A DNA stretch of 64,000 nt from Hypericibacter sp049323455 (GTDB lineage: Bacteria; Pseudomonadota; Alphaproteobacteria; Dongiales; Dongiaceae), in assembly GCA_049323455.1 (NCBI GenBank), contig JBMONF010000033.1, positions 11,135-75,134 on the forward strand, read 5' to 3'. Of this stretch, positions 8,543-17,488 are shown in pieces; the first letter of the stretch is position 1; each line of letters starts with the position of its first letter. The position numbers and the translations under genes are program-made. The notes below the pieces were generated by a model. It did not search any database and was not told the DNA's origin. It worked only from the letters and a program-made list of their open reading frames with translations.

Positions 8543-9835
8543 ATGAAGCTGAAAACATTCACGTCGCTGCTCGGCGGGATTTCGCTCGCCGCGCTCACGG
8601 CCGTCTGGGCGCCGCCGGCGCGGGCGGAGCAGATCACGCTGCATGCCTTGATGGAGGATGTGCCAGAGACCCAGATCATCGAGGCCATGCTGCCGGAGTT
8701 CGAGAAGGAGACCGGCATCAAGGTGGATTTCCAGAAGCTCGTCTATTCCGAGATGCACGACAAGCTGGTGACGCAGCTCACCGGCCAGAGCAGCTATTAC
8801 AACGTGCTCGAGGTCGACTTCCTGTGGGCCGGCGAGTTTCCCGAAGCCGGCTGGCTCGCCGACCTCAAGCCCTTCGTCGACAAGAGCGGTTTCGATCTCA
8901 AGCCCTTCATTCCGTCGATGCTCGATCTCGTCGGCTATCACAAGGGCACGCTCTACATGATCCCCATGTACAACTACTCGATGGGGCTCATCTACCGCAC
9001 CGATCTCCTGAACGACCCGAAGCTCAAGGAGGCGTTCAAGAAGGAGACCGGCAAGGATCTGGCGCTGCCCACGACGCTCGCCGACTATGTGGCCCTCAGC
9101 AAGTTCATGAAAAAGAACGGGGGTGTTGCCGGAGCCGCCATGCAGGGCCAGCGCGGCGACCCCAACAGCATGGAGTTCTCCAACTACCTGTTCTCGGCCG
9201 GCGGCGCCTATCTCGACAAGGACCGCAAGGTGGTGCTGAACAGCCCCGAGGGGCTGAAGGCGCTCGAGCTCTATGTCGACAACATCCAGAACGGGGCGCA
9301 GCAGGGCGCGCTCTCGGCAACGCTCGACGACACCTTCCGCCTGATGTGCGACGGCAAGGCCTTCAGCATGGTGACCTACTGGTGGATGCTGCCGCAGCTC
9401 GACAGCAAGGAGAAATGCCCGAACGTCGCCGGCAAGGTGGCGCTCGGCGTGATGCCGGGCGGGCACGGCGAGAGCGGCGGCTGGGGCTGGGCCATCCCGA
9501 AGAACGAGAGCCCGGCGCTGCAGGAGGCCGCCTGGAAATTCATCAGCTGGGTGCAGGGCGAGAAGATCTCGATTGCCCGCGCGCTCCAGGGCCATGCGCC
9601 GGTGCGCAGCGACACTTACGAGAACGCGGAGGTGCTCGCCAAATATCCGTTCTACAAGCAGGCTCTCGACGTGGTGGCGAGCGGGAAGCCTTTCCCGATC
9701 TTCGCCTATTCCGCGCAGTACGAGGACGTCCTGGGTCGCCAGCTCTCCCTGGCGGCATCCGGGGAGTCCAAATCCGACGCCGCACTCAAGGAGGCGGCGG
9801 AGGGTTTGGAGAAGCTTCTGAAGAAGTCCGAGTAG
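8543..9835 (+). CDS. Carbohydrate ABC transporter substrate-binding protein (family 1)
   Basis: A 430-residue exported protein. The first 29 residues form a Sec signal peptide with a Lys start, a hydrophobic core and an Ala-rich cleavage region (PPARAE). The mature part is a type 1 sugar-binding fold: FEKETGIKVDF near the N-terminus, EVDFLWAGEFPEAGWLADL, and WGWAIPKNE in the C-terminal half. It delivers the ligand to the permease pair. An AGGAGGC sequence lies upstream of the ATG. Gene order ATPase-enzymes-permease-SBP-permease is unusual, because SBP genes mostly come first. A GC-rich hairpin follows the stop codon. Confidence 0.93.
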   Translation: MKLKTFTSLLGGISLAALTAVWAPPARAEQITLHALMEDVPETQIIEAMLPEFEKETGIKVDFQKLVYSEMHDKLVTQLTGQSSYYNVLEVDFLWAGEFPEAGWLADLKPFVDKSGFDLKPFIPSMLDLVGYHKGTLYMIPMYNYSMGLIYRTDLLNDPKLKEAFKKETGKDLALPTTLADYVALSKFMKKNGGVAGAAMQGQRGDPNSMEFSNYLFSAGGAYLDKDRKVVLNSPEGLKALELYVDNIQNGAQQGALSATLDDTFRLMCDGKAFSMVTYWWMLPQLDSKEKCPNVAGKVALGVMPGGHGESGGWGWAIPKNESPALQEAAWKFISWVQGEKISIARALQGHAPVRSDTYENAEVLAKYPFYKQALDVVASGKPFPIFAYSAQYEDVLGRQLSLAASGESKSDAALKEAAEGLEKLLKKSE

Positions 9836-9848
9836 CTTGGCGGGAAGA

Positions 9849-9879
9849 CGCCGGCAGGGCCCCATGGTTCCTGCCGGCG
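9849..9879 (+). other. Intercistronic hairpin after binding-protein gene
   Basis: Perfect 10-base arms at 9849-9858 and 9870-9879 with an 11-base loop, 14 bases after the binding-protein stop and 25 bases before the next start. There is no T run, so it is more likely an mRNA-stabilising or partial-attenuation structure than a terminator. Confidence 0.6.
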
Positions 9880-9903
9880 CTTCATCCACGGGGAGATGCG
9901 GCG

Positions 9904-10812
9904 ATGGCCGTCGACATCATTTCGGGCACCGTGAGCTTGCGCCGGCGGGCCGACCGCTGGGTCGTGACCGGCTGGAAATTCGCGCTGCCCGGCCTCTCGG
10001 TCATTGCCATCGTCATGGGCTTTCCGCTGGCTTATGCGGTTCTGCTGTCGATCTCGAGCTTCACGCTGCTCCATCCGCACCTTTCGCCTTTCGTGGGCCT
10101 CGAGAACTTCGCCACGGTGATGGCGGACGAGTATTTCTGGCACTCGGTCTGGCTCACCATCGAGTATTCCAGCCTTGCCGTTATCGGCGAGTTTCTGCTG
10201 GGCCTCCTCGTTGCGCTGATGCTGAACCGGGTGGTGCGGCTCAAGCCGGTCTATTTCGCGATCCTCACCATTCCGATGGCGATGTCGCCGGTGAGCGTCG
10301 CGCTCATCTGGCACATGCTGCTGCAGCCCAATCTTGGCATCATCAACCGTCTGTTCGAAGCGATCGGCCATCCCGGTTTCGACTGGCTGGGCTCCTCGAT
10401 CCTCGCTTTTTGGACCGTGGTCTTCGTCGATGTCTGGCAGCAGGTCTCCTTCGTGATTCTGATCCTGGCCGCCGGTCTTGCCTCCCTGCCGAAGGAGCCC
10501 TACGAGGCGGCCGAGGTCGACGGGGCCGGCGAGCTGCAGCAGTTCTGGTATCTGACCCTGCCGATGTTGCGACCGATCGCTGCCATCGCCATCATCATCC
10601 AGCTCATCAACGAGTTCCGCACCTACGACCTGGTCTATGTGCTGACCAAGGGCGGGCCCGGCATCTCGACCGACTTGCTCAGCTACTTCGCTTACAAGCG
10701 GGCTTTCCTCGGCCTGAGCATCAATGAGGGTGCGGCCGCCTCCTTCGCGCTGCTGTTCCTGGTCCTGGTTCTGACCGCCATCTTCTTCCGCATCGTCACG
10801 CGACGGGCATAA
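9904..10812 (+). CDS. Carbohydrate ABC transporter permease, MalF type
   Basis: A 302-residue membrane protein with six predicted helices. The EAA loop is YEAAEVDGAGELQQFWYLTLP, followed by RPIAAIAIIIQ, as in MalF/UgpA permeases. The FRTYDLVYVLTKGGPG segment is a strong family signature. The start at 9904 is preceded by GGGGAGATGCG. A much longer in-frame reading backwards to 8494 is antisense-free but lies within the binding-protein gene in another frame and was rejected. The 3' end overlaps the tail of tenA on the opposite strand by 17 bases, so the two operons converge directly with no terminator space. Confidence 0.92.
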   Translation: MAVDIISGTVSLRRRADRWVVTGWKFALPGLSVIAIVMGFPLAYAVLLSISSFTLLHPHLSPFVGLENFATVMADEYFWHSVWLTIEYSSLAVIGEFLLGLLVALMLNRVVRLKPVYFAILTIPMAMSPVSVALIWHMLLQPNLGIINRLFEAIGHPGFDWLGSSILAFWTVVFVDVWQQVSFVILILAAGLASLPKEPYEAAEVDGAGELQQFWYLTLPMLRPIAAIAIIIQLINEFRTYDLVYVLTKGGPGISTDLLSYFAYKRAFLGLSINEGAAASFALLFLVLVLTAIFFRIVTRRA

Positions 10813-11488
10813 CCGCGGGCGCAGCCGCCGGCCAGCCGCGTCCCCGATAGGCGCCGTCCCAGAACAGCCATTCATATTGGCTGGATCGCTCGAACGCCGA
10901 GAACATGCAGGCCTGGGTGGCAGGCGTCGCCTTTGCCGCCGCCTCGTCGGCGAGCGCGATGACGGCGCGAACGGCCGCGCCGAACCGCTCGTCCACATAG
11001 GTGTCGATCCAGGCGCGGTACGGATTGTCGGGTGCCGCCTGCTGGGCGATGGCGCCGCCCACGTCCCAGTAGATCCAGAAGCAGGGCAGGAGAGCGGCGA
11101 CCAGCACCGCCCAGGGAGCGTGGTAGGCTGTCGCCATCAGGAAGTTGGTATAGGCGAGGCAATCCGGCGATGGCTCGGCTTGCGCGATCGTGGCGGGATC
11201 GACGCCGAATTCGCGCAGATAGCGCTCGTGCAGCGCCTGCTCGACAGCCACGGCACCCAACGCGGATTGGGCCAATTGCTGCATCGCTTCGGTATGCGGC
11301 GCCTTGGCTGCAGCGATGGCGAGGGCGCGCGAGTACTGCGCGAGATAGAGGGCGTCTTGTACGATATAGGTGCGGAAGCGATCGCGGCCGAGCGTACCGG
11401 CCGCGAGCTCGGCGTTGAAAGGCATATCGTGGATGGCCTGGCGCAAGCCGGCCGTGCGCCGCCGGGCCGCGTCGGAAAAACGGGTCAT
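10796..11488 (-). CDS. tenA: Aminopyrimidine aminohydrolase TenA (thiaminase II fold)
   Basis: A 230-residue all-helical protein. Catalytic residues of TenA are all present with the expected spacing: Asp45 in YIVQDALYL, Cys136 in LLPCFWIY and Glu206 in YEWLFWDGAY; these fall one residue from their Bacillus subtilis positions. TenA hydrolyses aminomethyl-pyrimidine, a thiamin breakdown product, to hydroxymethylpyrimidine for ThiD. It is last in the thi operon, overlaps thiD by 4 bases (ATGA), and has a GGAGGGAGGAG ribosome binding site. Confidence 0.95.
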   Translation of the reverse strand: MTRFSDAARRRTAGLRQAIHDMPFNAELAAGTLGRDRFRTYIVQDALYLAQYSRALAIAAAKAPHTEAMQQLAQSALGAVAVEQALHERYLREFGVDPATIAQAEPSPDCLAYTNFLMATAYHAPWAVLVAALLPCFWIYWDVGGAIAQQAAPDNPYRAWIDTYVDERFGAAVRAVIALADEAAAKATPATQACMFSAFERSSQYEWLFWDGAYRGRGWPAAAPAVMPVA

Positions 11489-12297
11489 CGGCCGCTCTCC
11501 TCCCTCCACAGGGCATGAAAATGATGGACGGGCCCGTGGCCGCCGCCGACCGACAGGCGGTCGGCGGCACCGAGCGCGCCGGTGAGGTAGGCCTTGGCCC
11601 GCCGCACCGCCTCGACCATGCCCAGGTGCGGCAGTAGCGCGGCGATGGCGGCGGCGAGGGTGCAGCCGGTGCCGTGCGTGTTGCGCGTGCTGATCCGGCG
11701 TGCGTTGAACTCGACGACGGTTTGTCCGTCGAACAAGAGGTCGGTGCTGTCCGGCCCTTCCAGATGCCCGCCTTTGAGAAGGACCCAACGGGACCCGAGC
11801 CGATGCAGGTCACGCACGGCATCGCGCATCTCGGCCAGGTTCGCGGGAACCGGGCGATCGAGCAGAACGGCGGCTTCCGGCAGGTTCGGCGTGACCACCT
11901 CGGCCAACGGCACCAGCCGGTCGCGCAACGCTGCCACCGCGTCCTCCGCCAGCAGGCGATCGCCGCTCTTGGCGACCATGACCGGGTCCAGCACGACGAG
12001 ACGCGCACCGTGATGCGCAAGGCGATCTGCGATCGCGGCGGCGATTTCGGCCGTCGCCACCATGCCGATCTTGACGGCATCCACCCGCACGTCGTCGAAG
12101 ACGGCGTCGATCTGGGCGGCGACGAAATCCGGATCGACGAGCCGCACCGAGCGCACGCCGCGGGTATTCTGGGCCACCAGCGCGGTCACCACCGACATGC
12201 CGTAAGCGCCCAGCGCCGAGAACGTCTTCAGGTCCGCCTGAATGCCGGCGCCGCCGCTGGGGTCCGTGCCGGCAATGGTGAGGACATTCGCGATCAT
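11485..12297 (-). CDS. thiD: Hydroxymethylpyrimidine/phosphomethylpyrimidine kinase ThiD
   Basis: A 270-residue ribokinase-fold enzyme. Family landmarks are the N-terminal TIAGTDPSGGAGIQADLKTF, GAYGMSVVTALVAQNT, VLDPVMVAKSG at about 102-112 and the anion-hole/catalytic HGTGCTLAAAI (GTGC at 209-212). It phosphorylates HMP twice to HMP-PP, the pyrimidine substrate of ThiE. The gene is coupled by 4-base overlaps to thiE before it and tenA after it. Confidence 0.96.
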   Translation of the reverse strand: MIANVLTIAGTDPSGGAGIQADLKTFSALGAYGMSVVTALVAQNTRGVRSVRLVDPDFVAAQIDAVFDDVRVDAVKIGMVATAEIAAAIADRLAHHGARLVVLDPVMVAKSGDRLLAEDAVAALRDRLVPLAEVVTPNLPEAAVLLDRPVPANLAEMRDAVRDLHRLGSRWVLLKGGHLEGPDSTDLLFDGQTVVEFNARRISTRNTHGTGCTLAAAIAALLPHLGMVEAVRRAKAYLTGALGAADRLSVGGGHGPVHHFHALWREESGR

Positions 12298-12938
12298 CGC
12301 CGCCTTCCCTCGACGATGGCGCGGCGCAGTTCCGCTGTGGCGGCCCGCGGGTCAGATGCGGCACAGATCGCAGAGACGACGGCGATGCCGTCGGCGCCGG
12401 CGGAGACGACGGCCTGGGCGTTGTTGCGATCGATGCCGCCGATGGCCAGTGCCGGCAGCGGCAGGAGGGAGCGCAGCCGGCGCACGCCCTCGAGGCCCAA
12501 TGGCAGCCCCGCATCCGGCTTCGTCGGCGTGGCGAAAACGGGCCCGAGGCCGGCATAATCGACGAGCTTCGGGTCGACCGCCGCGGCCTCGTCCGAACTG
12601 CTCACGGACAAGCCGATCAACGCGTCGGGCCCCATCACGGCGCGCGCCGCAGCCGGATCGCCGTCGGTCTGCCCCAGATGCACGCCGTCCGCTTGCGCGG
12701 CGCGGGCCACAGCCACCCGGTCGTTGACGATCAGCGGCACGCCCAGCGGCGCAAGACGGGACTTGAGCGCCTGCGCGACCTCGACCAGCACCAGATCCGG
12801 CGCGGTCTTGTCGCGAAGCTGCACCATCGTCGCGCCGCCCTCGACCGCCGCGAGCACGGTCGCGACGAGCCCCCGCGCCGCCGTCATGGCCGCATCGGTG
12901 ACCAGCATCAGCGCAACGTCGGGAAGCCGTCGTGTCAC
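12294..12938 (-). CDS. thiE: Thiamine-phosphate synthase ThiE
   Basis: A 214-residue TIM barrel that joins HMP-PP and thiazole phosphate to thiamin phosphate. QLRDK at 40-44 and VNDR at 71-74 carry the pyrophosphate/Mg ligands, followed by DGVHLGQTD and the GLGPVFATPTK phosphate loop. The C-terminal ALAIGGI loop completes the active site. Overlaps thiM and thiD by 4 bases each. Confidence 0.95.
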   Translation of the reverse strand: MTRRLPDVALMLVTDAAMTAARGLVATVLAAVEGGATMVQLRDKTAPDLVLVEVAQALKSRLAPLGVPLIVNDRVAVARAAQADGVHLGQTDGDPAAARAVMGPDALIGLSVSSSDEAAAVDPKLVDYAGLGPVFATPTKPDAGLPLGLEGVRRLRSLLPLPALAIGGIDRNNAQAVVSAGADGIAVVSAICAASDPRAATAELRRAIVEGRRR

Positions 12939-13729
12939 GACAGCCTCGCACGCTCGGCCAGAGCGGCGTCGTCGAGCGCGTGGAGCGCGTCGAAGAGCGC
13001 CGCCTGGAAGCTGCCGGGGCCGGCGGACCGGGCCGCCGCAATCTCGGCCGCAACGCCGAGCGCCACCAGGCCTGCCGTGGCGGCGTTGAAGGGGGCCAAG
13101 CCGGCGCCAAGAAACGCACCGACCAGAGCCGTGGCCGTACAGCCCGTTCCGGTGACGCGCGTCAGCATCGCGTTGCCGTTGGCGACCGCGGCCATGCGCC
13201 GGCCGTCCGTGATGTAATCCACGGCGCCCGTGACGGCGACGACGGTGCCGAGCTCGCGGGCCAGCGCCTTGGCCGCCTCGCGCGCCGCTTCCGAGCCATG
13301 GGCGCTGTCCACACCTTTGGGCGCAATGCCCGCTTCGCCCGCAAGCGCCAGGATCTCCGACGCGTTGGCGCGGATCACCGCGGGCCGGAGCTTGGCGAGC
13401 CGGCGCGCGGCCTCGGTGCGGTAAGGGGTAGCCCCGACCGCGACCGGATCGAGCACCCAGGGCACGCCGGCCTCGGCGGCCTTGCTGGCCGCGCGCTCCA
13501 TGGCCGCGAGCCAGGGTGTCGACAGGGTGCCAATATTGACGACGAGCGCCTTTGCCAGCGGCACGAAGGCCTCGACCTCCTCGATCGCGTGGACCATCGC
13601 GGGCGAGGCGCCGATCGCCAGCAACGCGTTGGCGGTCGTATTCATGACGACGAAGTTGGTGATGTTGTGGACGAGCGGTGCCGCGGCCCTCAGCCGCGCC
13701 ATCGCTTCATGCAGGTTTGCTGTCTCCAT
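12935..13729 (-). CDS. thiM: Hydroxyethylthiazole kinase ThiM
   Basis: A 264-residue ribokinase-like enzyme that salvages hydroxyethylthiazole. N-terminal landmarks are HNITNFVVMN and the ASPAM loop; the phosphate-binding/catalytic loop is TGTGCTATALVGA with Cys197. The start at 13729 has CGGAGGAAG directly upstream; an in-frame extension to 13906 would read through the riboswitch and was rejected. It is the first gene of a salvage operon that lacks thiC, thiG and other de novo genes within this window. Confidence 0.95.
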   Translation of the reverse strand: METANLHEAMARLRAAAPLVHNITNFVVMNTTANALLAIGASPAMVHAIEEVEAFVPLAKALVVNIGTLSTPWLAAMERAASKAAEAGVPWVLDPVAVGATPYRTEAARRLAKLRPAVIRANASEILALAGEAGIAPKGVDSAHGSEAAREAAKALARELGTVVAVTGAVDYITDGRRMAAVANGNAMLTRVTGTGCTATALVGAFLGAGLAPFNAATAGLVALGVAAEIAAARSAGPGSFQAALFDALHALDDAALAERARLS

Positions 13730-13816
13730 GGCTTCCTCCGTTCGCGCGCGGGGAGCCGATGGAACGCCGGGAAACCTCGTCCGCAAAAAAGGAAAAGCAG
13801 GCCGGGGCGGCGTCGG

Positions 13817-13903
<87 letters not shown>

Positions 13904-14015
13904 CACGTGCGGGAAAGGTGAGACAGGCCGGCACGACCTGTCAATCGATTTCGAATGGGCGGCGTTCGGCGCGCCGGTAGAAGCGCGACCGCCCCGGCAA
14001 ACCCCGCGCGCGAGA

Positions 14016-14744
14016 TCAGCCGATCGTTGCGAGCTGCGGAAACGTCTTGAGAAGCCAGACCGAAAACTCGTTCAACCGGCCGGTCACGACCGCCAGCCCC
14101 ATCAGCACCATCGTGCCGCCGGCGGCAATCTGCAGGAGACGTCCGATCCTCGCCATCGGCCGTATTCGTCCCGCGAGCCGGTCGGTAAGGAAGGCGGATG
14201 CGATAAAGGGGAGCCCAAGACCGGCGGAATAGGCCAGCAAAAGCGCGATGCCGCTGAGCGAGGTGCTGACGGCCGTGACGGTGAGGATGGCGCCCAAAAT
14301 GGGCCCGATGCAGGGCGTCCAGCCGAAGCCGAAGGCGAGCCCCAACAGATAGGCCGCACTCGGTGTTCCCCCGGCAATCCGCGGATGTATCCGAAAGTCG
14401 CGGTCGAGCCAAGGCAACCGGATGAAGCCCGTGGCGAACAGCCCGAACAGGATGACGACCGAGCCGCCCACGAGCCCTGCCTCGTAGCGGTGCAGGCGCA
14501 GCCACTCGCCGAGGCTCGAGGCGCCGACACCCAGGAGCGTGAACACCGTCGAGAATCCGAGCACGAAGCAGAGGCTCGAGCCCATCTTGCCCGCGATGGA
14601 AGCACGATCGGCCGCACTCTCGACGGTCCTACCGGCGACGTAGGAAACATAACCCGGCACCAGCGGCAGGACGCATGGCGAGAGAAAGGAGATCAGCCCA
14701 GCGAGAAAGGCCGCCGGAATCCCGATGGCCGAGGCCGTCAACAT
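14016..14744 (-). CDS. ccdA: Cytochrome c biogenesis protein CcdA (DsbD transmembrane domain)
   Basis: A 242-residue, six-helix membrane protein that passes electrons from cytoplasmic thioredoxin to periplasmic thiol proteins. The two redox cysteines are Cys24 in SPCVLPLVPGY and Cys145 in TPCIGPILG, each next to the diagnostic prolines. The partner is probably the TlpA-like thioredoxin encoded just upstream on the same strand. The start at 14744 fits the family N-terminus; the longer frame from 14999 overlaps tlpA. Confidence 0.94.
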   Translation of the reverse strand: MLTASAIGIPAAFLAGLISFLSPCVLPLVPGYVSYVAGRTVESAADRASIAGKMGSSLCFVLGFSTVFTLLGVGASSLGEWLRLHRYEAGLVGGSVVILFGLFATGFIRLPWLDRDFRIHPRIAGGTPSAAYLLGLAFGFGWTPCIGPILGAILTVTAVSTSLSGIALLLAYSAGLGLPFIASAFLTDRLAGRIRPMARIGRLLQIAAGGTMVLMGLAVVTGRLNEFSVWLLKTFPQLATIG

Positions 14745-14784
14745 TCGGCTGCTCCCGGTGCCTCGATCTTGCGCGCAAGCAACG

Positions 14785-15390
14785 TCATGGAGAAGCCACG
14801 ATCGCGCCTTCGACGAGCCTGACGACCTCCGGCGAATCCCAGTTCGCGGCCCCCACCACGCTGCCCAGCTCGTTGCCATTGCGATCGATGAGGATGGTCG
14901 TGGGGAGCCCGACGACCCCGAGGGCTGCGGCGCTCTTGCCGGTCTCGTCGACATAGGGCCGCAGCGCCTTGACGCCGATTTCCTGGAAGAACGGCGCAAC
15001 GACTCCCATGCCCTTCTCGTCGATCGAGAGGGCCACGACCTCGAAATCGGGGCCTCCCATCTTTGCCTGAAGGCGGTCCAACGTCGGCATCTCCTCGCGG
15101 CAAGGCCCGCACCAGGTGGCCCAGAGGTTCAACAACACGATCCGGCCGCGAAAGCTCGCCAGCGTCATCGGCCGACCCGCACCATCGAGAAATTGAATTT
15201 CCGGGAGGGGTCTGGGCGGCTCCTGGCGGACGAAGTTGAAAGCGGAGGGCAGCCTCGGCGCCGTCGGGGTCGTGCTCGCGGCGGGCGGCTCTTGCTGCGG
15301 CGGCCGATGCTGCACATAGACATAGAGCCCCGCCGCTGATGCGAGGAAGAGGATCAGCGCGGTCAGCACCGCGATCTTACGGGACGGCAA
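14785..15390 (-). CDS. Membrane-anchored TlpA/ResA-type thiol-disulfide oxidoreductase
   Basis: A 201-residue protein with one N-terminal membrane anchor (about 6-26), a Pro-rich linker, and a periplasmic thioredoxin fold. The active site is WATWCGPCREEMP with Cys94 and Cys97; the cis-Pro loop VVGLPTTILID is near the C-terminus. Such proteins reduce cysteines of apocytochromes or copper-centre maturation proteins. In this cluster, next to a multicopper oxidase and a DUF411 protein, a role in copper handling is likely. CcdA, 40 bases downstream, would reduce it. Confidence 0.93.
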   Translation of the reverse strand: MPSRKIAVLTALILFLASAAGLYVYVQHRPPQQEPPAASTTPTAPRLPSAFNFVRQEPPRPLPEIQFLDGAGRPMTLASFRGRIVLLNLWATWCGPCREEMPTLDRLQAKMGGPDFEVVALSIDEKGMGVVAPFFQEIGVKALRPYVDETGKSAAALGVVGLPTTILIDRNGNELGSVVGAANWDSPEVVRLVEGAIVASP

Positions 15391-15432
15391 GGTATGAGGC
15401 TCCGGTTGTCGGGATTGGCGGTAGCTCGCTTC

Positions 15433-15885
15433 TCACTCGACGGTTCCATAGACCGCAGGTTGACCATCCGAGAACTCGTAGACCGTGATCGGGCCTTCCT
15501 TGTCGCCCTCCATTCCCGGCAATCCCACCGGCATGCCCGGGATCGAGATGCCGCGGATCGCGGGGCGCTCCGAGAGAAGCCGGCTGACGAATTCGATCGG
15601 CACATGGCCCTCGATGACATAGCCGTCGATCAAGGTCGTGTGGCAGCCCTCGAGCTGGTCCGGGACGCCATACTGCCGGTTGATGAGCGTCAGATCGTGC
15701 GAGGGCTTGACGGCGACCGTATAGCCGTTCTGTCGCAGATAATTGGCATAGCCCTCACAGCAGCCGCAGTTCGGGTTCTTGTAGAGAACCGCCTCCTTCA
15801 TGCCGGGGTCGGCCGCGAGCGCGGGAACCGACGCGAGGCTGGCGAGAGCGATCGTCAGGCTCGTCAGGCGGGCGAGAATGCGCAT
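15433..15885 (-). CDS. DUF411 periplasmic metal-binding protein
   Basis: A 150-residue exported protein. A signal peptide covers about residues 1-25 (cleavage near ALA-A). The DUF411 signature is NPNCGCCEGYANYL with cysteines at 40, 42 and 43, then CHTTLIDGYVIEGHVP and the GISIPGMPVG..PGM segment with conserved Met. DUF411 proteins are commonly encoded with copper-resistance genes and are thought to bind copper. The start has a very strong AGGAGGAAG site. It lies 27 bases after the multicopper oxidase gene. Confidence 0.93.
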   Translation of the reverse strand: MRILARLTSLTIALASLASVPALAADPGMKEAVLYKNPNCGCCEGYANYLRQNGYTVAVKPSHDLTLINRQYGVPDQLEGCHTTLIDGYVIEGHVPIEFVSRLLSERPAIRGISIPGMPVGLPGMEGDKEGPITVYEFSDGQPAVYGTVE

Positions 15886-15911
15886 GTCTTCCTCCTCGAG
15901 GTTCGGCTCGT

Positions 15912-17357
15912 TCAAGCAATGCGAAGGACGGCCATCATCCCGCCGAGCTGATGTTCCAGGATGTGGCAGTGAATCATCCAGTCGCCGGGGTTGTCCGCGA
16001 CGAAGGCGAGATCGACCCGCTCCTGCGGTCGCAGCAGCACGGTATCGCCCCATTCTTCGTAGCGCAGCGGATTGTTGTCGCGCGACAGCACCCGGAAAGC
16101 GAGACCATGCAAATGGATCGGATGGTGCCAACGGGTGTCGTTGACGAGCCGCAGAACATAGGAGCGGCCGCGCGCGAGAGTGAGCAGGGGTTCGTAGCGA
16201 TAACCGAACCCGGCCACGCCGTTGATGGCCCAGGCGAGACGGTCTCGCGCCATCGCGTCCATGCTCTCCTCGCGACCTTGCACCAGGGCATGGGTCATGC
16301 CGCCCATCATGCCGCCGCCAAGCCGCAGCTCGTATGACACGGCACGATCGAGGTCGGGTCTGGAAACCGGGTTGGCCGGCAGCGCGATGGGGATTTCCGA
16401 CGCATGGGCTCGAACCGGCGGTTCATCCGTATAGGCGAGGTCGAGGAGCCGGTATTCGAGCCCCTCGTAGAATGTGTCCATTACCGGGTAGCGCTGGCCG
16501 GGCTTGCCGAGCATGTCGATGACGAGGTCCGCCCGCATGCCGGGACCCAGCAGGACGCGACCGCCCGCCGGCTCGTGCGGTTCCAGGGGCTGGCCGTCGC
16601 ACGCGACGATCCAGGGGCGGTGTCCTTCGAACGCCAGCGAAAAGATGCGCGCGTTGGCGCCGTTGATCAGCCGCAGCCGGATGCGTTCGCCGGCCCGCGC
16701 GGCGAAGCTTTTCGGAACGCGTCCATTGACCGTGACGGTGTTGCCGACCCGGCCGTCATGGGCGATATCGTGATAATCGTCGAAATCGTCGCTGATCTCG
16801 CCATCCGGCTCGAGGCGCCAGTCGCTCAGCATCCAAGTGATGTCGCGATCGACCGCGATCGGCTGTCGCTCCTCGACGATCAGCGGGCCGTAGAGGCCGC
16901 GTCCGACCTGCTCGGTGTCGCGCAAGTGCGAGTGATACCAGAAGGTGCCGGCGTCCGGCACGTCGAACTCGTAAAGAAAGGATTCGCCGGGCGCGATCGG
17001 CTCTTGCGTCAGATGCGGCACGCCGTCCATCGCGTTCGGCAGGCGGATGCCGTGCCAGTGCACGGTGGTCGGCCGAGGGAGCCGGTTTTCCACCAGCACG
17101 CGCAGCCGGTTGCCCTGTCGGATTCGGATCTCGGGTCCGGGCACCTGGTCCTGATAGCACCAGACATCCGTTGCCGGCTTGCCGTCGCCGAGCAGGAGGG
17201 TGCGCCCGGCACCGGCCGTGAGGCGATATTCGGGACCGGAAATGGCTGCCGGGCCTCGCCGCGGCACGGCCAGCCCGGCCAGCGTCGCCGCACCGGCTGT
17301 CAGCAGCAGGCGCCGACGCGGCAAAGCGGCACTCTTCGTCCGCTCGATGTTCATCAA
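15912..17357 (-). CDS. Multicopper oxidase with Tat signal (CueO/CopA-like)
   Basis: A 481-residue enzyme. Twin-arginine signal PRRRLLLTAG is near residues 13-22. All four copper motifs are present: HWHGIRLPN, WYHSHLRDTEQ, HHPIHLHGLAF and the C-terminal MIHCHILEHQLGGMM with a Met axial-ligand candidate for the type 1 copper. It oxidises cuprous ion or organic substrates in the periplasm, reducing oxygen to water. There is no long Met-rich insert as in CueO, but a short MMGGM patch is present before the third motif. Cluster context (DUF411, TlpA, CcdA) supports copper tolerance. Confidence 0.94.
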   Translation of the reverse strand: MMNIERTKSAALPRRRLLLTAGAATLAGLAVPRRGPAAISGPEYRLTAGAGRTLLLGDGKPATDVWCYQDQVPGPEIRIRQGNRLRVLVENRLPRPTTVHWHGIRLPNAMDGVPHLTQEPIAPGESFLYEFDVPDAGTFWYHSHLRDTEQVGRGLYGPLIVEERQPIAVDRDITWMLSDWRLEPDGEISDDFDDYHDIAHDGRVGNTVTVNGRVPKSFAARAGERIRLRLINGANARIFSLAFEGHRPWIVACDGQPLEPHEPAGGRVLLGPGMRADLVIDMLGKPGQRYPVMDTFYEGLEYRLLDLAYTDEPPVRAHASEIPIALPANPVSRPDLDRAVSYELRLGGGMMGGMTHALVQGREESMDAMARDRLAWAINGVAGFGYRYEPLLTLARGRSYVLRLVNDTRWHHPIHLHGLAFRVLSRDNNPLRYEEWGDTVLLRPQERVDLAFVADNPGDWMIHCHILEHQLGGMMAVLRIA

Positions 17358-17488
17358 TCACCTATGCCGATGCGCGGATCGGGCCGTTCCGCTCGACGCA
17401 TCTTGTCTGTCATGCTTTGGCGATGCCGAATACCGGAATGCCCGCCGCAGCCACGATACGGGCGACCGCTTTGGCGGTCGGCCGTCGT

